Positions 1 to 6,432 of a stretch of DNA of 6,535 nt are shown here, in pieces. Position numbers and translations under genes: made by a program. The stretch's first letter is position 1, and each line of letters begins with the position of its first letter. Source of the DNA: Acetobacteraceae bacterium (GTDB lineage: Bacteria > Pseudomonadota > Alphaproteobacteria > Acetobacterales > Acetobacteraceae); NCBI GenBank assembly GCA_027340195.1, contig DAHWNE010000070.1, positions 1-6,535 of the forward strand. Reading direction: 5' to 3'. The notes under the pieces are model-generated. The model was given only the letters and a program-made list of their open reading frames with translations. It searched no databases and was not told where the DNA came from.

Positions 1-73
1 CTTCGCCCGCGTCTGCCGCGAGGTGACCGGCATCCCGCCGCGCAGCGCCAACGTCGTGCATCCGGGAAACTGA
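1..73 (+). CDS. C-terminal end of a probable AraC-family transcriptional regulator (partial)
   Basis: Only the last 23 codons lie in the window, read from base 2 and ending at TGA 71-73. The peptide begins FARVCREVTGIPPRSA, which fits the end of the second helix-turn-helix of AraC/XylS regulators (family pattern F-x-R-x-F-R-x-x-T-G-x-x-P), followed by a short tail VVHPGN. The usual second Phe of that pattern is Cys here. The gene runs towards nsrR and its stop is only 4 nt from the nsrR stop, leaving no room for a separate terminator between the converging genes. The effector and targets cannot be inferred from this fragment. Family assignment rests on one short motif and is moderate. Confidence 0.55.
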   Translation, partial: FARVCREVTGIPPRSANVVHPGN

Positions 74-77
74 CGCC

Positions 78-497
78 CTATAGCTCCGGCAATTTCCCGC
101 CATAGGCGCACTCGGCCAGGGTGGTGCGATCCAGCACCGCCAGGAACGCCGCCGCCGCCGCCGCCAGCGGCTGGCGCAGGGCGCAGACGGGCGTCAGGCG
201 GCACAGATTGCCGCTGGCGCGGAAACATTCCACCAGCGCCTGATCCCGCTCCAGCGCCCGCACCACCGCGCCGAGGCGGATCTCCCCGGCCGGCCGCGCC
301 AGGCTGAGGCCGCCGCCGGCGCCGCGATGGGTGACGATGAACCCGGCCGCCGCCAGTTCCTGCACCACCTTGTGCAGGTGATGGCGGGAGATGGCGAATT
401 CGCGGGCCAGCTCCTCGGTGTTCAGCCGCCGCTCGGGCTGGCCGGCCAGCCGCACCAGAACGCGCAGGCCGAAATCGGTGAAGCCGGTCAGGCGCAT
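78..497 (-). CDS. nsrR: NsrR, Rrf2-family nitric-oxide-sensing transcriptional repressor
   Basis: A 139-residue Rrf2-family regulator, the usual NsrR length. The winged helix-turn-helix covers about residues 1-80 (opening MRLTGFTDFGLRVLVRLA, then the wing RGAGGGLSLARP at 58-69). The cluster loop holds Cys91, Cys99 and Cys105 in the context LVEC...NLC...PVC, matching NsrR spacing. Asp8 is present, the residue known as the fourth cluster ligand in Streptomyces NsrR. Known family role: the [4Fe-4S] or [2Fe-2S] form binds DNA and represses NO-detoxification and repair genes; NO destroys the cluster and relieves repression. The start at 497 is supported by AGGA (505-508 on the complement) 7 nt upstream. 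It is divergent from the RIC gene, a classic NsrR target, across 92 bp, and the candidate operator lies 13 nt upstream of its own ATG, suggesting autoregulation. A fourth cysteine, Cys130, near the C terminus is not a known ligand. A run of six alanines (112-117) lies in the long C-terminal helix. Confidence 0.93.
   Translation of the reverse strand: MRLTGFTDFGLRVLVRLAGQPERRLNTEELAREFAISRHHLHKVVQELAAAGFIVTHRGAGGGLSLARPAGEIRLGAVVRALERDQALVECFRASGNLCRLTPVCALRQPLAAAAAAFLAVLDRTTLAECAYGGKLPEL
148..165. repeat. GCC trinucleotide repeat (6 units) inside nsrR
   Basis: Six perfect GCC units on the + strand. Read on the minus strand in the nsrR frame they give consecutive GCG codons for Ala112-Ala117. 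Such a run can gain or lose units by slippage without shifting frame, so it would change only helix length. In a window this rich in GCC it may simply reflect composition. Confidence 0.8.
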
Positions 498-510
498 GGC
501 GCCGTCCTGA

Positions 511-531
511 ATAGGTATTGCATATGCCTGT
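511..531. promoter_or_regulatory. Candidate NsrR operator between nsrR and ric
   Basis: The core 513-529 reads AGGTAT-TGCAT-ATGCCT: two inverted half-sites separated by 5 nt. The NsrR consensus as I recall it is GATGYAT-N5-ATRCATC. Each 6-nt half-site here matches 5 of 6 core positions, and the mismatch is symmetric (G for T on the left, C for A on the right). A shorter perfect palindrome, GCATATGC, sits inside it at 520-527. The site is an AT-rich island in GC-rich DNA, lies 13 nt upstream of the nsrR ATG and overlaps the possible -35 of ric, so one bound dimer could repress both genes. The pattern is seen directly; the binding protein is inferred. Confidence 0.6.
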
Positions 532-546
532 TCACTGCCCTATGAA
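518..546 (+). promoter_or_regulatory. Possible sigma70-type promoter of ric
   Basis: TTGCAT (518-523) as -35 and TATGAA (541-546) as -10 are separated by 17 nt. The -10 matches TATAAT at 4 of 6 positions; the -35 matches TTGACA at only 3 of 6. Transcription would begin near 553, giving a leader of about 37 nt before the ric ATG at 590. The -35 falls within the candidate NsrR operator, as expected for a repressor-controlled promoter. Matches this weak occur by chance, so confidence is limited. Confidence 0.4.
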
Positions 547-575
547 CTGGCGCGTCGATTACCACTTACCCGGCC

Positions 576-581
576 CGGAGG
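576..581 (+). promoter_or_regulatory. Shine-Dalgarno CGGAGG that sets the ric start
   Basis: CGGAGG lies 8 nt before the ATG at 590. The frame stays open upstream, including a TTG at 518 and ATGs at 524 and 542, but none of these has a comparable site and the 518-589 stretch overlaps the promoter and operator. This site supports 590 as the true start. Confidence 0.8.
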
Positions 582-589
582 CCACCGCC

Positions 590-1264
590 ATGCCCGACAT
601 CGACCTCGCCCAACCGATCGGCGCGCTTGCCGTCGCCCTGCCCGGCGCCACCGCGATCTTCCGCCGCCATAAGCTGGATTTCTGCTGCGGTGGCGGGGCC
701 AGCCTGGCCGACGCCGCCGCCGCCCGCGCGCTCGACCCCGACGCCATCGCCGCCGAGCTGGCCGCGCTGACCCCGGCGGCCACCGACGCGCCCACCGAGC
801 CGGCGGCGCTGATCGCGCGGATCGTCTCCCGCTACCACGAGGCCCATCGGCGCGAACTGCCGGAGCTGATCCGCCTCGCGCGGCGGGTGGAGGCGGTGCA
901 TCGCGGCAAGCCGGGCACGCCGGCCGGGCTGGGCGACCTCCTCGCCGGCCTCCAGGCCGAGCTGGTCCCGCATATGGCGAAGGAGGAGCTGATCCTGTTC
1001 CCCCTGCTCGCCGGCGGCCTCGAGGATCCGCGCGCGGCGATGGCCGCCGGCCCGATCGCGCGGATGCGCGCCGAGCACGACGATTGCGGCGCGGCGCTGG
1101 CGGAGATGGCGCTGGTGACCGGCGATCTGACCCTGCCGGCGGAGGCATGCACCACCTTCCGCGCCCTCTATGCCGGGCTCGCGCATTTCCGCGACGAGCT
1201 GATGGAGCACATCCACCTCGAGAACAACGTGCTGTTCCCGCCCTTCGCGGCGCTGGCGGGATAG
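590..1264 (+). CDS. ric: RIC (YtfE/ScdA/DnrN type) di-iron protein for repair of iron-sulfur clusters
   Basis: A 224-residue cytoplasmic protein of normal length for this family. The N-terminal ScdA_N domain (about residues 5-60) carries the hallmark FCCGGG at 31-36 with Cys32 and Cys33. The hemerythrin-like four-helix domain (about 75-220) shows all the expected di-iron ligands: His83, His104, His128 with Glu132 (in HMAKEE), His163 (AEHDD), and His207 with Glu211 (in HIHLENN). The nearby sequences LILFP and NNVLFPP are typical. Known role: RIC proteins restore Fe-S clusters damaged by NO or oxidants, and NO-reducing or nitrosyl-handling chemistry has been proposed for the di-iron centre. Divergent nsrR and the candidate operator indicate NO-induced expression. 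The start at 590 has CGGAGG 8 nt upstream; a longer version from 518 would run through the promoter. No residue needed for the di-iron site is missing. In some genera the same protein is named YtfE, ScdA, NorA or DnrN. Confidence 0.95.
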   Translation: MPDIDLAQPIGALAVALPGATAIFRRHKLDFCCGGGASLADAAAARALDPDAIAAELAALTPAATDAPTEPAALIARIVSRYHEAHRRELPELIRLARRVEAVHRGKPGTPAGLGDLLAGLQAELVPHMAKEELILFPLLAGGLEDPRAAMAAGPIARMRAEHDDCGAALAEMALVTGDLTLPAEACTTFRALYAGLAHFRDELMEHIHLENNVLFPPFAALAG

Positions 1265-1289
1265 CGGGCGGGCTTTACCGGGCGTTCAC

Positions 1290-1351
1290 CTTTCGGCGGG
1301 CAGACTGGACGGACGGAAACGCCGCGTCCCGTCCGCATTGCCCGCCGGAGG
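1290..1351 (+). promoter_or_regulatory. Leader hairpin that can pair over the chemoreceptor ribosome binding site
   Basis: In the 96-bp gap before the chemoreceptor, 1294-1302 (CGGCGGGCA) is the exact complement of 1339-1347 (TGCCCGCCG). Pairing continues outwards, with two G-U wobbles, through CTTTC at 1290-1294 against GGAGG at 1347-1351, so the outer stem is 13 bp and buries the Shine-Dalgarno. Inside it, a second stem pairs CGGACGG (1310-1316) with CCGTCCG (1329-1335) around a 12-nt loop. No U-tract follows, so an intrinsic terminator for ric is unlikely. It could be a translational on/off element or thermosensor-like structure, provided transcription starts upstream of 1290 or reads through from ric. 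Pairing is seen directly; function is inferred. Confidence 0.5.
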
Positions 1352-1360
1352 ATCCCGCCC

Positions 1361-3055
1361 ATGCCCGATCTCGCCACCACCCCGGCGTGGTATCGCCCCG
1401 ATCGGTTGCCGATCGGCCTGCGCATCGCGCTGGGTTTCGTCGTGCCGCTGCTGGCGCTGGCGGGGCTCGGGGTGATGACCACCGCCGATGTCAGCAGCAC
1501 CGCCGCCGCCACCGGCACGCTGTACCATCATCCGTTCGTGGTGACGCGGGGGCTGGCGCAGATCCGCTACACGGCGATGCTGTTGGACCGGCAGGCGCAT
1601 ACCGCGGCGATGGGCGGGGCGACCGCGCCCGACAAGCTGGCTTCCCGCACCAAGATCGTGGACGCGGCGCTGGCGGAGGCCGAGCACGGCTATCTGGGAC
1701 CGCGGCGCGACATCCGCGCCCTGCGCCGCGACACCGATGCCTACATGAGCATGATCCGCAAGGTGATCGTGCTGGCCGAAAACGATCATCTGGGCCATGC
1801 CGCATCCTTGTATCAGAAGCAGAACAAGCTGCTGTTCCCGAGGCTTTTGCACACCACCACGGCGATGATCGATGTCGCTTCCGGCAACGCCCGCGCGCTG
1901 GTCGCATCGGCCGCGGCGGCACGGCGGCGTACGCTGCACACGGCCTGGGTCATCGCCGCCGTCGCCCTCGCCGCCTCGGCCCTGGTCGGGTTCCTGACCA
2001 CCATCGGCCTGACCCGCCCGCTCGCCGCGCTTCGGGACGCGATGGACCGGCTGGCAAGGGGCGAGGGCGACGTCGCGATCCCCGGGCAGACGCGGGGCGA
2101 CGAGATCGGCGCGATGGCCGCCACCGTCGCCGTGTTCAAGGACGCGATGGCGGAGGCCGAGCGCCTGCGCGGCGAGGCGGCGGCGCAGACCGAGGCCGAG
2201 CGCCAGCGCGCGGGGCGGATCACCGAACTCTCCCGCGCCTTCGATGCCAGCGCCACCACCCGCCTCGGCACCGTCGCCCATGCCGCCGACGATCTGCACA
2301 AGACCGCCGAGACGATGGCCGCGACCGCCGAGGAGGCCGCCCGCCGCGCCGGGGGCGTCGCCGCGGCGGCCGGGCAGACCTCGGGCAATGTGCAGACGGT
2401 GGCCGCGGCGACCGAGGAGCTGTCCGCCTCCATCGCCGAGATCGGGCGCCAGGTCGGCCAGGCGACGGAGATCACCGGCAAGGCGGTGGAGGAGGCCGGC
2501 GCGGTGACCGCGCAGGTGCGCGCGCTGGCCGAGGCGGCCCAGAAGATCGGCGAGGTGGTCGATCTCATCAACACCATCGCCAGCCAGACCAACCTGCTGG
2601 CGCTGAACGCGACGATCGAGGCGGCGCGGGCGGGGGAAGCCGGCAAGGGCTTCGCCGTGGTCGCCTCCGAGGTGAAGGCGCTGGCCGGGCAGACCGCGCG
2701 CGCCACCGAGGAGATCGGCGCCCAGATCGGCGCCATGCAAGGGGCCACCGGTGCCACCGTCACCGCCATCGAGGCGATCCGCGGCACCATCGCCGAGATC
2801 AGCCGCACCGCGACCGCGATCGCCGCCGCCACCGAACAGCAGGGTGCCGCCACCCGCGAGATCGCGCGCAACGTGCAGGAAGCGGCCGGCGGGACCGAGC
2901 AGGTCTCGGCCACCATCGCCGGCGTCACCGAGGCGGCGGAACAGGCGGGCAGCGCGTCCGGCCGGGTGCTGACCGCCTCCGGCACGCTGTCGGCCGAGGC
3001 GGAGGGGCTGCGCGGCGAGGTGACAAGGTTCCTGTCCGCGCTGCGCGCCGCGTAG
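1361..3055 (+). CDS. Methyl-accepting chemotaxis protein, two transmembrane segments, helical periplasmic sensor
   Basis: A 564-residue inner-membrane chemoreceptor. A short cytoplasmic N terminus is followed by TM1 (about 20-40), a periplasmic region of about 150 residues (41-194), TM2 (about 195-215), a HAMP domain (about 216-268, with LTRPLAAL and DEIGAMA), then the signalling coiled coil. The hairpin tip is clear: [20 protein letters not shown] starting at 404, followed by [19 protein letters not shown], which contacts CheA/CheW. The C terminus, FLSALRAA, is of common alphaproteobacterial type and lacks a CheR-tethering pentapeptide. The periplasmic part looks all-helical (4HB-like), with the motif [13 protein letters not shown] (55-67); no PAS, Cache or haem-binding CxxCH is visible, so the ligand is unknown. 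The start at 1361 has GGAGGA (1347-1352) 8 nt upstream. No che genes lie in the window, so it is an orphan receptor here. It sits between two Fe-S genes, raising a possible but unproven link to NO or redox taxis. Confidence 0.93.
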   Translation: MPDLATTPAWYRPDRLPIGLRIALGFVVPLLALAGLGVMTTADVSSTAAATGTLYHHPFVVTRGLAQIRYTAMLLDRQAHTAAMGGATAPDKLASRTKIVDAALAEAEHGYLGPRRDIRALRRDTDAYMSMIRKVIVLAENDHLGHAASLYQKQNKLLFPRLLHTTTAMIDVASGNARALVASAAAARRRTLHTAWVIAAVALAASALVGFLTTIGLTRPLAALRDAMDRLARGEGDVAIPGQTRGDEIGAMAATVAVFKDAMAEAERLRGEAAAQTEAERQRAGRITELSRAFDASATTRLGTVAHAADDLHKTAETMAATAEEAARRAGGVAAAAGQTSGNVQTVAAATEELSASIAEIGRQVGQATEITGKAVEEAGAVTAQVRALAEAAQKIGEVVDLINTIASQTNLLALNATIEAARAGEAGKGFAVVASEVKALAGQTARATEEIGAQIGAMQGATGATVTAIEAIRGTIAEISRTATAIAAATEQQGAATREIARNVQEAAGGTEQVSATIAGVTEAAEQAGSASGRVLTASGTLSAEAEGLRGEVTRFLSALRAA

Positions 3056-3099
3056 CCGTTTCCCGCCCCGCCCCTTCCCGCCGGCGGCGTCGCGCCCAT

Positions 3100-3456
3100 A
3101 TGATGGCGACCATGGAAACGCAATTCGCGGTGACAGACCGCGCCGCCGCCCGCATCGCCGAGATCGCGGCCGGCGCCGCTTCGCCGGGCGAGCCGCCCCC
3201 GGCCCTTCGTATCGCCGTGCTGGCCGGCGGGTGCAGCGGGATGCAGTACCGCTTCGACCTCGATACCACCGCCCAGCCCGACGACCTGGTGATCGAGCGC
3301 CAGGGCGCGCGGGTGCTGGTGGACCCGGTCAGCCTGGACCTGCTGGCCGGGGCTGAGCTCGACTACAAGGATGCGCTGATGGGGTCGCATTTCGCGGTGC
3401 GGAACCCGAATGCCACCGCCTCCTGCGGATGCGGCACCAGCTTCTCGGTGGACTGA
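3100..3456 (+). CDS. erpA: A-type iron-sulfur cluster carrier/insertion protein (ErpA/IscA/HesB family)
   Basis: A small protein of 118 residues from ATG 3100, or 114 from ATG 3112. It has the full HesB domain: the first cluster ligand in GGCSGMQY (Cys45 in the longer form), the core VLVDPVSLDLLAGAELDYKD, and the C-terminal CGCGTSFSVD with Cys109 and Cys111. These three cysteines hold the transferred [2Fe-2S] or [4Fe-4S] cluster. Known role: A-type carriers accept clusters from the ISC or SUF scaffold and hand them to apo-enzymes. Sequence style (NPNATASCGCG, the LVDPVSL strand) is closest to ErpA, but ErpA, IscA and SufA are hard to separate by eye. It follows the chemoreceptor by 44 bp on the same strand, away from any isc or suf genes. 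Three ATGs (3100, 3103, 3112) are in frame and none has a strong Shine-Dalgarno, so the exact start is unsure; METQFAVTDRAA from 3112 would fit family N termini well. Confidence 0.93.
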   Translation: MMATMETQFAVTDRAAARIAEIAAGAASPGEPPPALRIAVLAGGCSGMQYRFDLDTTAQPDDLVIERQGARVLVDPVSLDLLAGAELDYKDALMGSHFAVRNPNATASCGCGTSFSVD

Positions 3457-3465
3457 CCAGGCTGT

Positions 3466-3482
3466 CCCGGCGACGGACCGGG
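3466..3482. terminator. Weak hairpin between two convergent genes
   Basis: CCCGG (3466-3470) pairs with CCGGG (3478-3482) around a 7-nt loop, within the 28-nt gap between the A-type carrier stop and the regulator stop. It has only 5 bp and no T-run on either side, so any terminator role is uncertain. Confidence 0.25.
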
Positions 3483-3484
3483 CC

Positions 3485-4882
3485 TCAACCCGCCGCCGGC
3501 GTCTCGAACCGGTAGGGGCTGGCCCCGCGCGTCAGCGGATCGCCCACCAGCCGGTGCGCCAGCGGCGGAAACGCGCGGGACCGGCACTCCGCCCGCTCGC
3601 ACAGCCGGCACGAGAGGCCGATCCCCACAAGCGCCGCCGACAGGTCCAGACCGTCCGCATACACCACCTCCGCGGCGTGGGCCGCGGAACAGCCGATCGC
3701 CACCACATGGATCGGCGGCGGCTCCCCCCACCGGGCCGGCGCGCGCGACACCGTCCGGGCGACGCACAGGAAGGCCGCGCCATCCGGCAGCTCGGCCAGC
3801 TGCACCTGGATCTCGCCCGGTCGGGCGAAGGCGGTGTGCACCACCCAGCGCGGGCAGGACCCGCCATAGCGCGCGAAGGGAAACCCGGCGGCCGCAAACC
3901 GCTTGGTCACATTCCCCGCCGGATCGGCGCGAAGAAAGAAGAACGGCACCCCCCGCGCGCCGGGCCGCCCCAGCGCCGCCACCCGCTGGCACGCCTGCTC
4001 GAAGGACACTCCGAACCGCGCGGCCAGCTGGTCCAGGTCGTACCGCAACCCCCCGGCGGCGGCCAGGAACGGCGCGTACGGCATCAGCAGCGCCGCGGCC
4101 AGATAGTTCAGCAGGCCGATGCGGATCAGCATCGCCGCGTCCTCGGAGCTCGGCGGCGTTTCGGCCAAGACGGCTTCCACCGCGTCCCGCGCTTCCAGCA
4201 GCGCCAGCTGAAACGCCATCTGGAAGCCGCGGCTCTCGCGCGGCAGGCTCTCCGAAAGCGCCAGCGCACGGGATTCGGGGTCGAACGACCGCAGCGCGGC
4301 CTCCAGCGGGCGCACCGTGACGCTGACCCCGTGCACCCGGCGCAGCCGTTCGGCGATGGCGTGGTTCATCTCGTGCGGCCCGGCCGACAGCGCCGCGCCC
4401 AGCGCCTCGGCGGCGGCTTCCAGGGCGGGGAAATGGTTGTTGCGGTCATGGAAGAAGTCCCGCGCCTCCTCGTTCGGCAGCAGGATGCGCCGGCCGGAGG
4501 GCAGGGCGATGCCGCCGGCGTCCTCCCGCGCCACCCGCCAGGCGCGATAGAGGGCAAGCACGGCGCGCGCCGCGTTGGGCGCGGCGGCCAGCGCCCGCGC
4601 CTCCGCCTCCGGCACCGGATCCGCGCCCAGCAGCCCATCGGCGAACACTTCGCGCAGGCCGAGTTCCAGCTGGCGCTCCGTGTTGCCGGACAGCGCCGCC
4701 AGATCGACCCGCAGCACCTCGGCCAGCTTCAGCAGCAGCCCGGCGGTGACACCGCGCTGGTCGTGCTCGATCAGATTGAGGTAGCTGGCGGAAATCCCCA
4801 GCCGCGCGGCCAGCGCCTGCTGGGTCAGCGCGGCCTCACCGCGCAGGCGGCGGATGGTGCGGCCGAGCAGGGGACGGGCCAT
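3485..4882 (-). CDS. ScfR/RamB-type transcriptional regulator: XRE HTH plus degenerate M78 peptidase-like domain, likely controls aceA
   Basis: 465 residues, cytoplasmic. An XRE helix-turn-helix occupies about 8-62 (LTQQALAARLGISASYLNLIEHDQR region). The middle (about 155-275) resembles an ImmA/IrrE (M78) domain, but where metallopeptidases have HExxH this protein has FQMAF (220-224): both His and the Glu are replaced, so peptidase activity is not expected. NYLAAALLMPY (259-269) is the following family signature. The C-terminal domain (about 310-465) contains GGSCPRWVVHTAF and a cysteine cluster CRLCERAEC (Cys425, Cys428, Cys433), with Cys343 and Cys398 also in conserved-looking positions. 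Known family members (RamB, PccR, MccR) sense short-chain acyl-CoAs and control acetate, propionate or glyoxylate-cycle genes. It is divergent from isocitrate lyase across 143 bp, strongly suggesting aceA as its target. The start at 4882 has GGAG (4891-4894 on the complement) 8 nt upstream. Activator versus repressor cannot be told from sequence. Confidence 0.9.
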   Translation of the reverse strand: MARPLLGRTIRRLRGEAALTQQALAARLGISASYLNLIEHDQRGVTAGLLLKLAEVLRVDLAALSGNTERQLELGLREVFADGLLGADPVPEAEARALAAAPNAARAVLALYRAWRVAREDAGGIALPSGRRILLPNEEARDFFHDRNNHFPALEAAAEALGAALSAGPHEMNHAIAERLRRVHGVSVTVRPLEAALRSFDPESRALALSESLPRESRGFQMAFQLALLEARDAVEAVLAETPPSSEDAAMLIRIGLLNYLAAALLMPYAPFLAAAGGLRYDLDQLAARFGVSFEQACQRVAALGRPGARGVPFFFLRADPAGNVTKRFAAAGFPFARYGGSCPRWVVHTAFARPGEIQVQLAELPDGAAFLCVARTVSRAPARWGEPPPIHVVAIGCSAAHAAEVVYADGLDLSAALVGIGLSCRLCERAECRSRAFPPLAHRLVGDPLTRGASPYRFETPAAG

Positions 4883-4895
4883 CGGATTGACTCCA

Positions 4896-4909
4896 TTTAC
4901 AGTTTACGG
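4896..4909. repeat. Tandem heptamer TTTACAG-TTTACGG next to the regulator start
   Basis: Two abutting copies of TTTACRG (4896-4902 and 4903-4909) form an AT-rich patch in GC-rich DNA, beginning 13 nt upstream of the regulator ATG and just outside its Shine-Dalgarno. On the regulator's strand it reads through AAACTGTAAA, loosely like the RamB-type A-rich half-sites. It could be an autoregulatory operator; its closeness to the start argues against a -10 element. Confidence 0.4.
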
Positions 4910-4946
4910 TGCCGCGCGGTGAATTCCGCCACCGGATTGCGCGGCA
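4910..4946. repeat. Inverted repeat TGCCGCGC...GCGCGGCA upstream of aceA
   Basis: TGCCGCGC (4910-4917) and GCGCGGCA (4939-4946) are perfect complements separated by 21 nt. Inside, GGTG (4918-4921) can pair with CACC (4930-4933), leaving an 8-nt loop and a 5-nt bulge. The half-site centres are 29 bp apart, close to but not exactly three helical turns. It could be a regulator operator or an RNA hairpin in either divergent leader. Confidence 0.5.
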
Positions 4947-5025
4947 TCATGGCAGATTCCGGGTGCGCTTCGCAGCTGCAATGTGAAATCTTGACGCATC
5001 CACCCCGGATCGCAAGGAGCACGCC

Positions 5026-6393
<1,368 letters not shown>

Positions 6394-6404
6394 TCCCGTC
6401 ACCG

Positions 6405-6428
6405 GGCCGGGGCGGCAACGCCCCGGCC
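6405..6428. terminator. Perfect hairpin between convergent aceA and alaS, probable bidirectional terminator
   Basis: GGCCGGGGCG (6405-6414) and CGCCCCGGCC (6419-6428) form a perfect 10-bp G/C stem closed by a GCAA tetraloop, a stable GNRA loop in the aceA transcript. It begins 12 nt after the aceA stop and lies 4 nt beyond the alaS stop. There is no T-run on either strand, so it may work with Rho or mainly as a 3'-end stabiliser rather than as a textbook intrinsic terminator. Confidence 0.65.
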
Positions 6429-6432
6429 GCCC

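Larger units (their letters stand above)
4883..5025. promoter_or_regulatory. Divergent control region between the ScfR-type regulator and aceA
   Basis: This 143-bp gap must hold the promoters of both genes. I see no convincing -35/-10 pair for either direction. The TTGACG at 4991-4996 would place its -10 on the aceA ribosome binding site, so it is not used as called. Visible elements are a tandem heptamer (4896-4909), an 8-bp inverted repeat (4910-4946), the palindrome GCAGCTGC (4972-4979) and a good aceA Shine-Dalgarno AAGGAG (5014-5019, 6 nt before the ATG). There is no good copy of the TTTGCAAA-N4-TTTGCAAA motif reported for PccR. Confidence 0.7.

Noticed and set aside
513..529. FNR/Dnr-type box (TTGAT-N4-ATCAA) in the nsrR-ric gap
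   Set aside because: No half-site matches TTGAT or ATCAA at the required spacing; the NsrR-like pattern explains the symmetry better.
518..589. Extending ric upstream to TTG 518 or ATG 524/542
   Set aside because: These positions overlap the operator and promoter, lack a Shine-Dalgarno, and the added residues are not family-like; ATG 590 has CGGAGG at ideal spacing.
1290..1351. The leader hairpin as an intrinsic terminator of ric
   Set aside because: There is no T-run after the stem; it is followed directly by the Shine-Dalgarno spacer and the chemoreceptor ATG.
1084..3102. Long + strand open frame continuous with the A-type carrier, suggesting a large fusion protein
   Set aside because: The translated sequence is Arg/Gly-rich low-complexity without domains and overlaps the well-supported chemoreceptor in another frame. 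It is the usual GC-rich shadow frame; only the HesB portion is real.
1286..3390. Long minus-strand open frames of about 480 and 525 codons opposite the chemoreceptor
   Set aside because: No recognisable domain, His/Arg/Gly- or Ala/Ser-rich composition, and complete overlap with the chemoreceptor; explained by high GC.
4991..4996. TTGACG as the -35 of an aceA promoter
   Set aside because: With normal spacing the -10 would fall on AAGGAG at 5014-5019, the ribosome binding site, and the start of transcription would lie at or after the start codon.
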